Source of the DNA: Jimgerdemannia flammicorona
Taxonomy: Eukaryota > Mucoromycota > Endogonomycetes > Endogonales > Endogonaceae
DNA length: 17,294 bases
Assembly: GCA_003990745.1 (NCBI GenBank)
Contig: RBNI01002861.1
Location: 1 to 17,294 of the forward strand
Reading direction: 5' to 3'
Below are positions 8,655-17,294 of the stretch, one piece after another (position 1 is the stretch's first letter; the number at the start of each line of letters is the position of its first letter). The notes below the pieces were generated by a model. It had not been told where the DNA came from. It did not search any database and saw nothing but the letters and a program-made list of their open reading frames with translations. A program made the position numbers and the translations under genes.

Positions 8655-10136
8655 TTGAATATAGTTACTAATGATATTGTTTCAGGATATTTTAATCTTT
8701 GATTTTTTTTTCTAAGTAATATAAATTCATTCTCCAGAGAGTTTACTTTCTGCTGATTTTCTTCTCTAAGTAATATCAATTCATTTTTCAGAGAGTTTAC
8801 TTTCTGCTTCAATATTTTTATCTCCTCTTCTGGTGTTAAAAGTTAGAAGTATAATGGTTGAAGTTAAAAAGGTTGAAGCTGAGATTGTAATTCAGATAGA
8901 GGTTGAAGAGGTATAAAATACTGAGTTGGTAAAGATAGTACTAATCTATCAGTAGAAATAGCATCACAATCTACTAGCCAAGTACTAGTATATTTGAATA
9001 CATTGATAATTCTTCCAGCTATATAGGTCTTCAGATAAGCTTCACCAAATAGTCATAAATATATATTTTATAACTATAGCTCCAGTGTTTATATTATGAT
9101 ATTGATCACAAGTATGATCATATTCAGCTTTTAAAGTCTTGAAAGGAAGCTCACAGAGCTGTAATATATTGTATTTAAAGGTAATGCTAATAATAAAAAT
9201 ATTATTAGCCCTGCAAGCTTTAATACTTGAAAGATTAATATGACTTTTATGTCTATCAAGCATAAGTAGAATAGATCTTATTGGTGTAGATCTTATTGAT
9301 GAAATTGAGTAAATAAAATGTTAAATATACTGATTAAAGAGATCTTCTTCCATATATCTTTTTTCAGTAAATTCCATAACTGTACCAGGTGGTACTCTAT
9401 CTAATAGATTCTCAATAGCTCTTTTTCCTTTATAGATGATCAATAGTAGTATTGTAGAACTAGCAGTAGAAATTGTCATATAAATAGATACATATATGAT
9501 CTGTTATACTTGCTACTGATACTTTAGATATCTGTCAAGTATCTTTTAGAGCTAAGATATGTTGAAGTCTTCCAGAAAGATTAAAAGTAGTTTCATTTAT
9601 ATTCTATATCTGCTCAGCAGTAAGAGAATGTTCATTGATATTTTTTGAAGTTTATCAAAATAATTATTAATAATAAAAGGATTGCATTTTGGAGCTCTTG
9701 CTGATATCAGTAATTGAGGTTTCCTGAAAGATATAGTTGAATGATCAGCTAAAAATCTATTCCACCAATCTCAATCTGGTCCTTTTATTGTAGAAAACAA
9801 ATGTTGTCTGATTTTAACCATCTGTAAGACTGAATAATTGATTGAAGATTTTGTCAAGCAAAATCTAAGTTATTACATATTAAGATAATATCTAATAAGT
9901 TCTTCTTCCTCTTCAGTAGTCAGAATAGTTTTAGGATCTAGATGACCAGATAATCCAGTTTTTAGAGCTTGACATAAAGCTTTTTCATTAATTCCAAATT
10001 GTTTAGCAATACTATGAATACTATGAGATTTTGACTTTGGAAATTTCTGAAAATATTATACTGTATTTTTGATAGCCTCCAAATGATCTGAATGATCCAA
10101 TTGATTCAATTGAGCTTTATTTCAATTTGATGACAT
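8655..10136 (-). pseudogene. Decayed Fot1/pogo-type DDE transposase
   Basis: Enzymes of this family cut and paste their element at TA sites. The start at 10136 reads MSSN then a stop. An N-terminal helix-turn-helix of the psq/CENP-B type follows (SIHSIAKQFGINEKALCQAL, then LDPKTILTTEEEEELI). Next comes a CENP-B-like second domain ending in FRKPQLLISARA and NPFIINNYFDKL. In the catalytic core, HSLTAEQI-stop-NINET matches the family's first Asp region, with Asn where Asp is usual and a stop where Trp is usual; LLMLDRHKSHINL (near 9250) carries the second Asp. The C-terminus has leucine-zipper heptads. Many stops and at least two frameshifts make it inactive. No terminal inverted repeats could be fixed with confidence. 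Confidence 0.8.
8711..8818 (-). repeat. 54-bp tandem duplication coding a coiled-coil unit
   Basis: Two adjacent copies (8711-8764 and 8765-8818) differ at a few bases. Read on the minus strand each codes 18 residues, KVNSLKNELILLREENQQ and a close variant, with leucines spaced as in a coiled coil. It lies at the C-terminal end of the transposase relic, where such proteins often carry a dimerisation helix. Confidence 0.75.
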
Positions 10137-10785
10137 AGTAATAGAGCAGAGGTTAAAGCTATGAGAGAGAGTATTTGAGATTATTACCTAGATCAATGAT
10201 GGACCTGCTCATATGTGGCAGGATGTGACCACACATTAAGAGGAGTATATTAAAATCTCCCATCTACTGATATATACTTTGGAATTAAGGGCAGAGGTCA
10301 AAACTATAAGTTAGGAGAATATATAGACAGAGGTTGAAGCTGTATACTTTCTGTTAATCTGAAACCAAAATAAAAGTTTAGAGTACTTTGTTATGCTAAA
10401 ATCTCTCACATACTTAGAATTAGAGAGAGTTCCAAAATCTCTGAAATAAAGAGCCACTTACTGGATAGAGATTGAAACTGTAAGATAGGAAAACATACAG
10501 AATTTCTATCAATCTGAGACCAATCAAGAGACAGAGGTCAAAGCTGTATACTTTCTATTAATCTGAAACTAAAATAAGAGTTCAAAGTACTTTTTCATAC
10601 TGAAATCTTAGAATTAAAGAGGATGGTATTCTAAAATCTCTGAAATAAAGGACTACTTACTGAATAGAGGTCAAAACTATAGAAGAGAAATTTGTAGTAT
10701 AGTTTGCTATTTATAAAAGAGAAATATTGCACAATTGAAACCCTATTCTTCTTATTAGAATTATTATTATAACTATTCTAAATCA
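10137..10785 (+). repeat. Degenerate repeat of about 204 bp, two to three units
   Basis: Two clear units begin at 10327 and 10531 with ACAGAGGTYRAAGCTGTATA and stay alignable through a GAAATAAAG...CACTTACTG block. A partial third unit is seen at about 10230-10326. A shorter module close to AGAGGTCAAAACTATAAG recurs near 10147, 10290, 10460 and 10664. No open frame. It adjoins the 5' end of the transposase relic and may be the element's subterminal region or an unrelated satellite. Confidence 0.6.
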
Positions 10786-10818
10786 CTTAATAAAATAAAA
10801 TAAAAATAAAATAATCAA
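10786..10818 (+). repeat. (TAAAA)n microsatellite
   Basis: About six imperfect pentamers of A-rich sequence on the plus strand. It could be the tail of a plus-strand retroelement ending here, but no element body is recognisable upstream. Confidence 0.6.
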
Positions 10819-10819
10819 T

Positions 10820-10971
10820 ACCAGGCAGTCTTAAAGAGCTTAAATTGAGACCTTAAGTTAAGAGCAGATAGCCTTAAATTGAGAACAGCCTTAAATCAAG
10901 AGACCAGGCAGCCTCTCAATTTAAGACTGTTAATTTAAGACTATCTGCTCTCACAACTTAAGGCCACCTGT
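10820..10971. mobile_element. Foldback (MITE-like) element, copy 1
   Basis: Imperfect palindrome with ends ACCAGGCAGTCTTAA and CTTAAGGCCACCTG. Inside, the left half carries the motif CTTAAATTGAGA and the right half its reverse complement TCTCAATTTAAG; the blocks around AGAGCAGATAGCC (left) and CTATCTGCTCT (right) also pair. It has no coding capacity. A second, longer member of the same family is at 14075-14412. Confidence 0.6.
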
Positions 10972-12020
10972 CATCTTGAATACTAAATTTCAGATTGACC
11001 ATCTAATGGCTTCAATTTGGTATAGATTTAAGACTGAAATTGTCATCATAATATCTATAACTATATATATTAGTTACTAAATTATAGCCTTAGAGGTCAG
11101 ATCTTTAAATCAGTAGCTTTAGCAATTTAGTAACTATTGTAGCAGAATATCTATATCTGCAATTGTAACTATTAATATAACAGTGCAGTATGTAGCAGAA
11201 TACCCTCTTCTACCTTATCTTATATTTCAAAACAAAATCCTATCTGAGATAATTATCTGAATTCTGAACATTTATCTAAATAGTTTACTGTCTATCTTCT
11301 AGATTGTGAGACCATATCATTCTTAATAAAATCAATGAGCAAAAGTCTAATTTGATATGTTGGACATTTATGTCTATAGTATTATATCAAAAGTGAATAT
11401 TACTTTGCTAGGATATATTAATGGAAATAGTCTACAGAAATAGTGAGCAGTGGTGAGCAATAGTGGTGAATAGTGGATGGCAAATAATAGAGATGAATAA
11501 ATATGGATTGGTGATAAAAATCCCAATTTCTATATGAATATTCATCCAAATTCAACCAAACTAAGTATACTAATTAAAGGCTTTCTGACAATGTAATTAT
11601 ATAGAATAACTTTTAATAGTATAAAACTTAAATTAAAAATTATATAATATTAGTAATGACTGATATTACAAAGAATAGGACAAATATATCAGATAATAGG
11701 AATAAATATATTAGATAATATGGGCAAATATGTGAGATTATTGATAATAATAATAAATATATATATATATATATATATTAGTGTGAGATATAGGGCTGAT
11801 GTAAAAGGTACATATAATTGATATAAAGGATTGATACTAAGGCTATCTTTATAGTTATACTTCTATACTTAAACATATCTTTTTAACCTTTTCTAATAAG
11901 TCTCTTTTCTCTCTACTATTTTTTTTGAAACTTCTATAAATAAAAATATATAATTCTAATCTAGAATATATATTATCTTTTTATATTTTTGGCTTTCTAC
12001 TTTTTCAGACTTTATTTGTA
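10972..12020. other. AT-rich intergenic region with small repeats, no gene
   Basis: No coherent frame on either strand. It holds a perfect 13-bp inverted repeat, TAGTTACTAAATT at 11071-11083 and its complement at 11124-11136 with a 40-nt loop; a short repeat built on GTGAGCARTRGTG at 11441-11490; three diverged copies of a unit of about 23 bp with TATATCAGATAATAGG-like sequence at 11673-11742; and an AT dinucleotide run at about 11757-11779. Confidence 0.55.
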
Positions 12021-12064
12021 TACTTTATTTTATTTTATTTTATTTTATTTTATTTTATTTTTTA
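12021..12064 (-). repeat. (TAAAA)n tail of the decayed LINE
   Basis: About eight perfect TTTTA pentamers on the plus strand, which is (TAAAA)n on the minus strand. The tract lies directly 3' of the minus-strand LINE relic at 12065-13540, and LINEs of many clades end in simple A-rich repeats. It is likely the true 3' terminus. Confidence 0.55.
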
Positions 12065-13540
12065 TAGTCACTTAGACTTCTACTTTATTATCAGTCTATA
12101 TTAAATAATATATAAATCCCAACCCCTACCCAGTTGTTACCCTACCCAATTTTCCTAAGGGGTCTGCTCCTGATCTCCTCTCTTTTAAATATAACTAGCT
12201 CATTAATTACTGTAATCTCCCCTCTACTTAGTATACAAATTAATTCTACTAAGCAATAGCAGTGACCACTCTGGGGGCTCCACCCCTTCTACTACCCAGA
12301 CAAAATATCTACTATCAATCCCTCTCACCTCACCATATACTCAACCAAGCTTATCCACCTTCCCTTCTTGAACACATATAGCTAATGTCCAATCAACTCT
12401 ATCTATACTACTATAGTCTACTCAATGGTAAGCCACTTATTATCAGTATACTCTACTAAACAAATTCTCAAGTTCTCCTAATGATCCCCCTCCTCAACTA
12501 CACTTCTCGTCACTTCCAAGTGATTACCAATCAATACTTAGATTCTGAGTATCTTGCACTCTCTCAGCCAATGTTCTGGTGTCTGTACAAAGCCACCCTC
12601 CTATCTAATATTAAATTACTCTTCACAATTGAAGGCCTCTCCAACAACCAGATGTTCAAGTGAAAGTTCAATATGATATTTCTCCTCAGCATATACCACC
12701 ACACTATTTAGAACTTTGGAGATAGCCACTGCTGTACTATAGCACACTATGACCAGATACCAGTCTAATTCCATTCCTTGCCAATACCCACCATCTGCCA
12801 GCCAATAGGCTACAAATCCTGACCCAGACTGCATTGGTACTCTATACTCTCACTAATATCAAAGTCTAACAATTGGGAGCCACTTAGTAGTAGTCTGTCC
12901 TACCACTATATTGATAGACCCCAGTATACCTCCTCTTCATCCTTCTACTAGTGCAAGCCAATACAATGAGCTCCATCTACTAATCTATACTAAAATCTCT
13001 TATATCACAGATATCTACTACTACTCAGTCCAACTATTGACAACAAATTATCTAAGGATTCTCTGAGAGAGAACTTCACCTCTCAGACTCTCTACATTAG
13101 GAACAACCACTTACTACCCCATAGCTCTACATTTCTCTTCAGCCACCAAGTTCTAAGATAGTATAACCTCTTTGAGAAGTCCACCAGACCCAGACCTCTA
13201 CTTTCCACTAGTATTATCAAGACCTTCTAATCTATCTAATTCTACTTCTCAGCCCAGATCTAGTCTTTTGCCATCTTCAATAACCTCTTTATCATTCAAG
13301 CTGAAAAGTTCAAGTTATACATCAGATACGACAGCTTTGGCAACAAGTAAATATTAAGAATTATCACCTGTCCCACCAGAGAGATACAGTATTCTCTCTT
13401 GCCTAAAGAGTCTTCCTTCAGGTGACCACCTTTCTCTCCTATCAGGTCTTCAGCAAAACTGATCCATATATCAATAAGAAGATATCCAGATAGTATACTG
13501 CTTTCTCTGCTAGAACAATAGTCTCAACAATATCTTCTTA
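12065..13540 (-). pseudogene. Very old LINE ORF2 3' part, 5'-truncated
   Basis: The minus strand shows the C-terminal (thumb) region of a LINE reverse transcriptase. The pieces are SLVGQVIILNIYLLPKLSYL (about 13340-13400), IKRLLKMAKD followed by IWAEK, then VESRGLGLVDFSKRLYYLR and WWLKR (about 13130-13205). In the family these correspond to the stretch after the catalytic palm (gr...yllPKl.Y...fiW...GGlgl.d). Further on, a 73-codon frame at 12616-12834 (SGFVAYWLADGGYWQG) continues the same strand with some stops before and after; it may be the RNase H or C-terminal region, which I cannot confirm. Stops and frame changes are numerous. The upper end, about 13540, grades into AT-rich DNA, as expected of 5' truncation. 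Confidence 0.6.
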
Positions 13541-13833
13541 CTGTCTTTTATATATATTAATTAGTTATATATCTAGTAATTAGACTATTTTAACAGATTT
13601 TCATTATTATAAATATCTTTAACTATATATTTATATATATATAAATGAAAATCTCAGTAAGCTATAATGATAAAAGCAGTCTAGAGACTAATTATCTCAA
13701 TAATTACTTTAATTATTATAACTTATTAAGATAATAAAATATAAGTAATATTTATTTAATTATATATTATATTACTTATTATAATAATTATAATATATAA
13801 ATATAATATATAAATCATTTTATTTACATAACT
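13541..13833. other. AT-rich palindromic spacer
   Basis: Almost entirely A and T. It contains an 11-bp inverted repeat, AGATTTTCATT at 13595-13605 with its complement at 13644-13654, and further AT palindromes near 13740-13780. No gene seen. Confidence 0.5.
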
Positions 13834-13922
13834 TAACCTAACCTAACTCTACCCTAAATCTACCTAACCTAACCCTAATTACTAACCCTAACCTGAATTC
13901 CTAACCCTAAACCTAATCTAAC
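13834..13922 (+). repeat. Interstitial telomere-like (CCCTAA)n tract
   Basis: About 90 bp dominated by CCCTAA and its variants CCTAA and CTAACC, with four exact CCCTAA units and interruptions such as CTGAATTC. Most fungi use TTAGGG telomeres, and the CCCTAA strand here would face a left chromosome end. The tract is short and degenerate, and AT-rich DNA follows on both sides, so it is an internal relic rather than a working telomere. Confidence 0.75.
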
Positions 13923-14074
13923 TTATATATATCTATTTATAAAATTTAATATATATAATATATAGTACTTATATTCCATATTTTAATTATAATTTATTTA
14001 TACTTAATAAAAATAAATAAAAATATAAATTAATATAAAGTCTTATTAAAGATATTAGATAATTTTAAGTTTAG

Positions 14075-14412
14075 ACCAGGAAGTCTTAAATTAAGAAATG
14101 TCAGAAGGTCTAAATTGAGAGGCTGGGCAGTCTTAATTTGAGAGGCTAGATAGTTTAAATCAACAGATGATTTTATATTAAGAGATTGCTCAGTATCTCA
14201 ATCTAAGGCTATCTGATCTCTAGATTTATAGCTATCTAGTCTCTCAATTTAAGATCACTTGCTCTCACTTAAGGCCACCTGGTATTTTGATTTAAGATTG
14301 CCTATCAGCCTCATAATTATGGCCATCTGTCAGTTGCTTAATTAAGGTCACTTACTCTTAACTTAAAGTTACTTAATATCTCAATTTAAGGCTTATCAGA
14401 TCTCTTGTCCAG
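14075..14412. mobile_element. Foldback (MITE-like) element, copy 2, expanded
   Basis: It starts ACCAGGAAGTCTTAAATTAAG. Up to about 14190 the recurring unit reads in the orientation CTTAAATTGAGAGGC; afterwards it switches to CTCAATTTAAGGCTATCTG, repeated about eight times. AAGGCCACCTGGT at 14271-14283 pairs with the left end and matches copy 1, but the unit continues to 14412. It appears to be a family member whose right half was expanded as a tandem array. Confidence 0.6.
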
Positions 14413-14469
14413 TCTATTATCTATTGATTTATAATTAAGTAGTAATGGTTATATCATTTATACAATAGC

Positions 14470-14590
14470 AGATTATGGTTATATAGTAAGACTATGGTTA
14501 TATAGTAAGGCTTATAGTTATATGGTAAGACTATAATTATATAGTAGTAGATTATAGTTATATGGTAAGGTTATAGTAATATAGCAGTAA
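14470..14590 (+). repeat. 20-bp tandem repeat, six units
   Basis: Six consecutive units of 19-21 bp close to ACTATGGTTATATAGTAAG, with drift towards the right end. No coding potential. Confidence 0.7.
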
Positions 14591-15113
14591 CCTAAACCCA
14601 ACTCTACTAACTGAAAAACACAAACTATAAAATTGGTTTCATTATAATTATATATATTGGGCAAATGCAACATGAGAAATATTTCAGTCTCAAATATGTA
14701 TATTACATCAGTTAGTTCAATAAAAATCTGATATAAAGTATATTAAAATATTATATAAGATATTGGGATATTAAAATAGAGATTCCTAATCAAGTAGTTG
14801 ATATGCTATATCTTTTACACACTATCCCTTTTGGGATCCCTTTATTATCCTATATACTATTGATAAATAATATATTATATTCATATCTACCAATAGCATA
14901 ATTCTCTATCTATTCAGTATATATCTACTAAACCTTCTTTCTCTTGAATGATATCAGAATCCTGGATGCTTCAGATAAATTATCAGTCAATATTCTAACT
15001 TATTCAACAGAACAAATATTTATAAATAAAAAAAAAAAAAAAAAAAAAAAGTTCATATATATATACCTTAAAATAACTCCTGATTGATAATATTACTAAT
15101 ATCACTAATAGTA
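14591..15113. other. Gene-free AT-rich stretch with an A23 run
   Basis: Nothing coding is seen. At 15028-15050 there are 23 uninterrupted A residues followed by an ATATAT run. The homopolymer could be the tail of a plus-strand retrocopy ending at 15050, but no source sequence is recognisable to its left. Confidence 0.5.
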
Positions 15114-15735
15114 TTAAGTGAATGTACACTCATTTGCAAACTTTGAAACTCTAAATCATATAATATTAAGACTTATTGCTTATTGCTCAATAGATGGCCA
15201 GAGAGGTTCTGTAGTAGTATTGTCTATATATATAAAGTATATAATCCAAACCTCTTGGACAGTAAGATACTTATCATATTTCAGCAATTGATTGAAGTAT
15301 TCTTTAAGTTCAGCTATTGTTGTAGTAGCCAAAAGCTCAATAAGAACTATAGGTTAATTTGAATTGAAGGCTATAATGATGAGATTACTATATCCATAAC
15401 TATTACCATCTAGATAAAACATTGTAAGATACTACTACTTAGTGATCTGAAAGCCTTGCAACTTACCAAGCCAATTCACCAGAACTCAATTAAGTTCTAT
15501 ATTAAACATACTCTTATATAAAACTTTATGACCACTATAACTATTTATAGAAACATATACTGTCTTGAATGAGTGGTTAAATGCTTGGTAAATAATGTTT
15601 TTGTCAAAAAAATGAATAGCTTTCTGCAATACTTTGAGAGTATTCATAGAGTTGTTATTCTGCTCAAGAATATCTACCACTAGAGCATCTGGAAATATAT
15701 CTGGAATAATATACTAAAAGATTAATAAGGCCATA
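15114..15735 (-). pseudogene. Relic resembling the nuclease-like C-terminal part of a fungal Crinkler-type protein
   Basis: One frame holds for about 200 codons from 15735 to the TAA at 15114-15116, broken by several stops. Recognisable blocks are PDALVVDILEQNNNSMN, a middle part with VLVNWLGKLQGFQITK, PIVLIELLATTTIAELKEYF, EVWIIYF, LWPSIEQ and an end near LNIIxFRVSKFANECTFT. The ELLA...HF/YF...EVWIIHF...LNVxHFWH layout recalls the restriction-nuclease-like tail of Crinkler-type proteins of fungi; this is from memory and not a search. The N-terminal part is missing because the frame begins at the compositional border at 15739. A longer open part (15486-15680) covers the first half. It is inactive as it stands. 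Confidence 0.4.
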
Positions 15736-15738
15736 AGA

Positions 15739-15740
15739 GA
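15739..15740. other. Sharp breakpoint between AT-rich CpG-free DNA and PEX6
   Basis: Left of this point, 8.4 kb contain only two CpG that I can find; to the right the first CpG is at 15745 and they are then frequent. The Crinkler-like relic loses its 5' part here and PEX6 loses its 3' part here. Candidate causes are insertion of a large AT-rich block, a rearrangement, or an assembly join. Confidence 0.7.
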
Positions 15741-15859
15741 TGTCGTCCTATCAGCCAGTGATTGTCAAATCGTTGGTTTGTCATATTGCGAACGACGGTA
15801 TGGTTAAGTATAGTCCCCCGCAGGTCCTCCTCTCTCCGACGACGAAACCCCCCACCCAC
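15740..15859 (-). other. Possible remnant of the next PEX6 exon
   Basis: An acceptor-like CTTCGTGGATAG precedes 15859. Joined in phase with the exon ending at 15905, the sequence reads through VVGERR to GLYLTIPSFAI and then a TGA. Pex6 homologs have a G-x-x-L-T-x-x-D-F element between D1 and D2, so GLYLT may be its trace. The match is short and the stop makes it doubtful; the stretch could equally be intron. Confidence 0.25.
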
Positions 15860-15904
15860 CTATCCACGAAGACAGCCAAAGAATTGAGAAGACTCCACAC
15901 TCAC

Positions 15905-17221
15905 TCTCTTCCGTCTGTGACCCTCTCCAACGCCGCAAGCCCTGCCCTCGCGACAAGGTCGACCAGATCCTTGGCCACAAGCGTGGCAGTCTGTGTCGCG
16001 AGTGACCGGAGCGACACGTCTGGCGCTAGGGGGGAGCCCGACGTCAGGTTGCGTAGATCTCTAGGCGCGCTGGCCTAAGACAGAGCAAATTTTGGTTAAG
16101 AAATCGATACCTTGTAATAAGCCTGTCTCATCTCTTTATGGGCAGTACACTCGATACCTCAGTACACTCCAGGCGCTACAGTGCAACATACACCTCAACC
16201 TGGACCTCGTGCCTGAAGCAGCCGAGCACGCTAGTGGGCAGGCGTTCGATGTCGCCCGTGGTGGCGACGACCATGGTCGGGTAGCCAGTGTGGTGGTGCG
16301 ATGTCAGGAGATCCGCAAAGAGATCATGCAGGACTGTCGCGATCGCAGGTTCTATGGTTTGTGTGTGTGAGGGATAAATTGATCGCCAGTCCGAGCTCCG
16401 ACTTTCACGCCACTGTAACCAAAATGCCCAAATAATCCCTCTCTCCCCTTTCTTTCTCCTCACCCTGCCCAGTCTCCAACACGACAGCTTTCCTCGCCAA
16501 TGCATCGACATTCCCGACCAAAAACATGCAAGGTGCACATGCCGCGGCATGATCGAACCTGGCACATAGGCTAGTCTCGGTCTTTGTGTCCGTCTCGCCC
16601 GCGAAGTCATAACAGTTAGTTTCTACAACATGCACACCACACCGCTCGGCTGCCCATAGTGCTGACATACGCTTCCCGGACCCCCGAGGGCAGGAGATTA
16701 GGGTGTAAAGCGTACCAGGGGGTATGGTGCTGTGGATGGGAGTAAAGGACGATGGAGTGGGAGTCGGGGCTAAGGAAAGGAAATGATGGTTAGCAAAAAT
16801 TTGGATGACACATCCTCGTTGGTTGACTAAGCACACATATAATATTATACCCATCCAGTAAAACTCTAATACCTACCCAATACAGCCGCTCCCCCACCAA
16901 CCCACATCCCGACTCCTCTCCCCGGCGGCATCCTAGACTGCTCCAGCCCAGTCTGCACCATCTTTGTCCCCGCTGGATCGATGTGGCGGCCGTAGCCGTA
17001 GTACGCTGGGTGGTTCTTTGCGCCGCCGTTGGCGGAGGCGGGGTCGGACTCGACGGAGGTGATCTTGAAGTAAACGAGCGAGGGTGGGAGGCTTAAGGGG
17101 GATAAGCATGAGAAATGTGTGTGAGAGGAGATGAGGACAAGAAGTGTGGTACTGTACCTAATTTCTTCCCATGCGTCAATGTCTGAGTCAGTGCGTTGGG
17201 GGCGGAGGCGGGCCGTATCCT
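15905..17221 (-). CDS. PEX6: PEX6-type peroxisomal AAA-ATPase, D1 portion, both ends missing
   Basis: Pex6 with Pex1 forms the hexameric AAA motor that extracts the Pex5 receptor from the peroxisome membrane. Five exons on the minus strand: 17221-17158 (LTQTLTHGKKL), 17091-16877 (PPSLVYFKITSVE, YYGYGRHIDP), 16769-16464 (CPRGSGKR, NCYDFAGETDTKTE), 16351-16194 (EPAIATVLHDLFADLL, YPTMVVATTGDIERLP) and 16074-15905 (PLAPDVSLRSLATQT, DLVDLVARAGLAALERV). Introns of 66, 107, 112 and 119 nt have GT-AG ends. The D1 Walker A is degenerate and no DE follows the Walker B strand, as is usual for Pex6 D1. The first two exons do not join in phase: one base is missing at the 17157/17091 junction. The catalytic D2 domain, roughly the last third of the family, is absent; the N-terminus is off the window. 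All exons lack stops, so breakage is recent or apparent. Confidence 0.8.
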
Positions 17222-17294
17222 CTAAGACCGGATGTCAAACAAGACGAAATAAGCAAAAATAAAAAAAAAAATAAAAAAAATGACACATCCGTCA
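17222..17294 (-). other. Intron sequence upstream of the first visible PEX6 exon
   Basis: The minus strand shows a T-rich tract (two runs of eight or more T) followed by GGTCTTAG, a good acceptor, at the exon start 17221. The donor lies beyond the window. Confidence 0.5.

Noticed and set aside
10786..12064. The two A-rich pentamer tracts as inverted ends of one element
   Set aside because: The flanking bases just outside the tracts do not pair, and the right tract is better explained as a LINE tail.
12481..12663. Plus-strand frame of 60 codons
   Set aside because: The minus strand of the same region continues the LINE relic; the plus frame shows no domain.
14075..14412. CRISPR-like array
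   Set aside because: The units diverge, flip orientation and have no unique spacers of constant length; this is a foldback repeat in a fungal genome.
15740..16078. Plus-strand frame of 112 codons starting at the breakpoint
   Set aside because: It is antisense to the PEX6 exon at 15905-16074, whose minus-strand reading is conserved.
16092..16370. Plus-strand frame of 92 codons
   Set aside because: It is antisense to the PEX6 exon at 16194-16351.
16806..17290. TGACACATCC present in two PEX6 introns (16806-16815 and 17281-17290)
   Set aside because: An 11-bp match between two introns is weak, and no further similarity extends from it.

Overview
This window looks like a repeat-rich, probably subtelomeric or pericentromeric stretch of a filamentous fungus, more likely a basidiomycete. 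The reasons are a peroxisomal AAA-ATPase gene (PEX6 type) split by several short GT-AG introns, a degenerate (CCCTAA)n tract, a Fot1/pogo-type transposase and LINE retrotransposons. The phylum is inference; species cannot be told from the sequence. No tRNA, rRNA or CRISPR was seen.

Layout. (1) Positions 1-7319, GC-rich, all minus strand: two copies of one non-LTR retrotransposon family, each with a 5' leader of 81 nt, ORF1 (an RNA-binding-type protein of about 670 codons), a 31-nt gap, and ORF2 (APE-type endonuclease then reverse transcriptase). Copy A (1-4333) runs off the left edge. Copy B (4334-7319) stops inside ORF2 exactly where the 5' end of copy A begins, so A appears to have inserted into B. 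Both copies are broken by a handful of nonsense codons, most of them explicable as C-to-T or G-to-A, and by single-base frameshifts. (2) 7320-15739, AT-rich and almost without CpG (I find two): a spliced gene relic cut by the 5' end of copy B, purine and pyrimidine tracts, a decayed Fot1/pogo transposase, a 204-bp degenerate repeat, two foldback elements of one family, the 3' end of a second, very old LINE with a (TAAAA)n tail, an interstitial telomere-like tract, a 20-bp tandem repeat, and a relic resembling the nuclease-like C-terminal part of fungal Crinkler-type proteins. (3) 15740-17294, GC-rich with normal CpG: PEX6 on the minus strand, five exons covering the end of the N-terminal region and the first AAA domain (D1).

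The most striking point is the junction at 15739/15740. It is a sharp compositional border, it cuts PEX6 before the catalytic D2 domain, and it also cuts the 5' end of the Crinkler-like relic, which reads the same way. The PEX6 exons are open, but one exon junction is out of phase by one base. Apart from PEX6, I see no gene in the window that could make an intact protein; the rest is a graveyard of elements whose decay pattern points to cytosine deamination.
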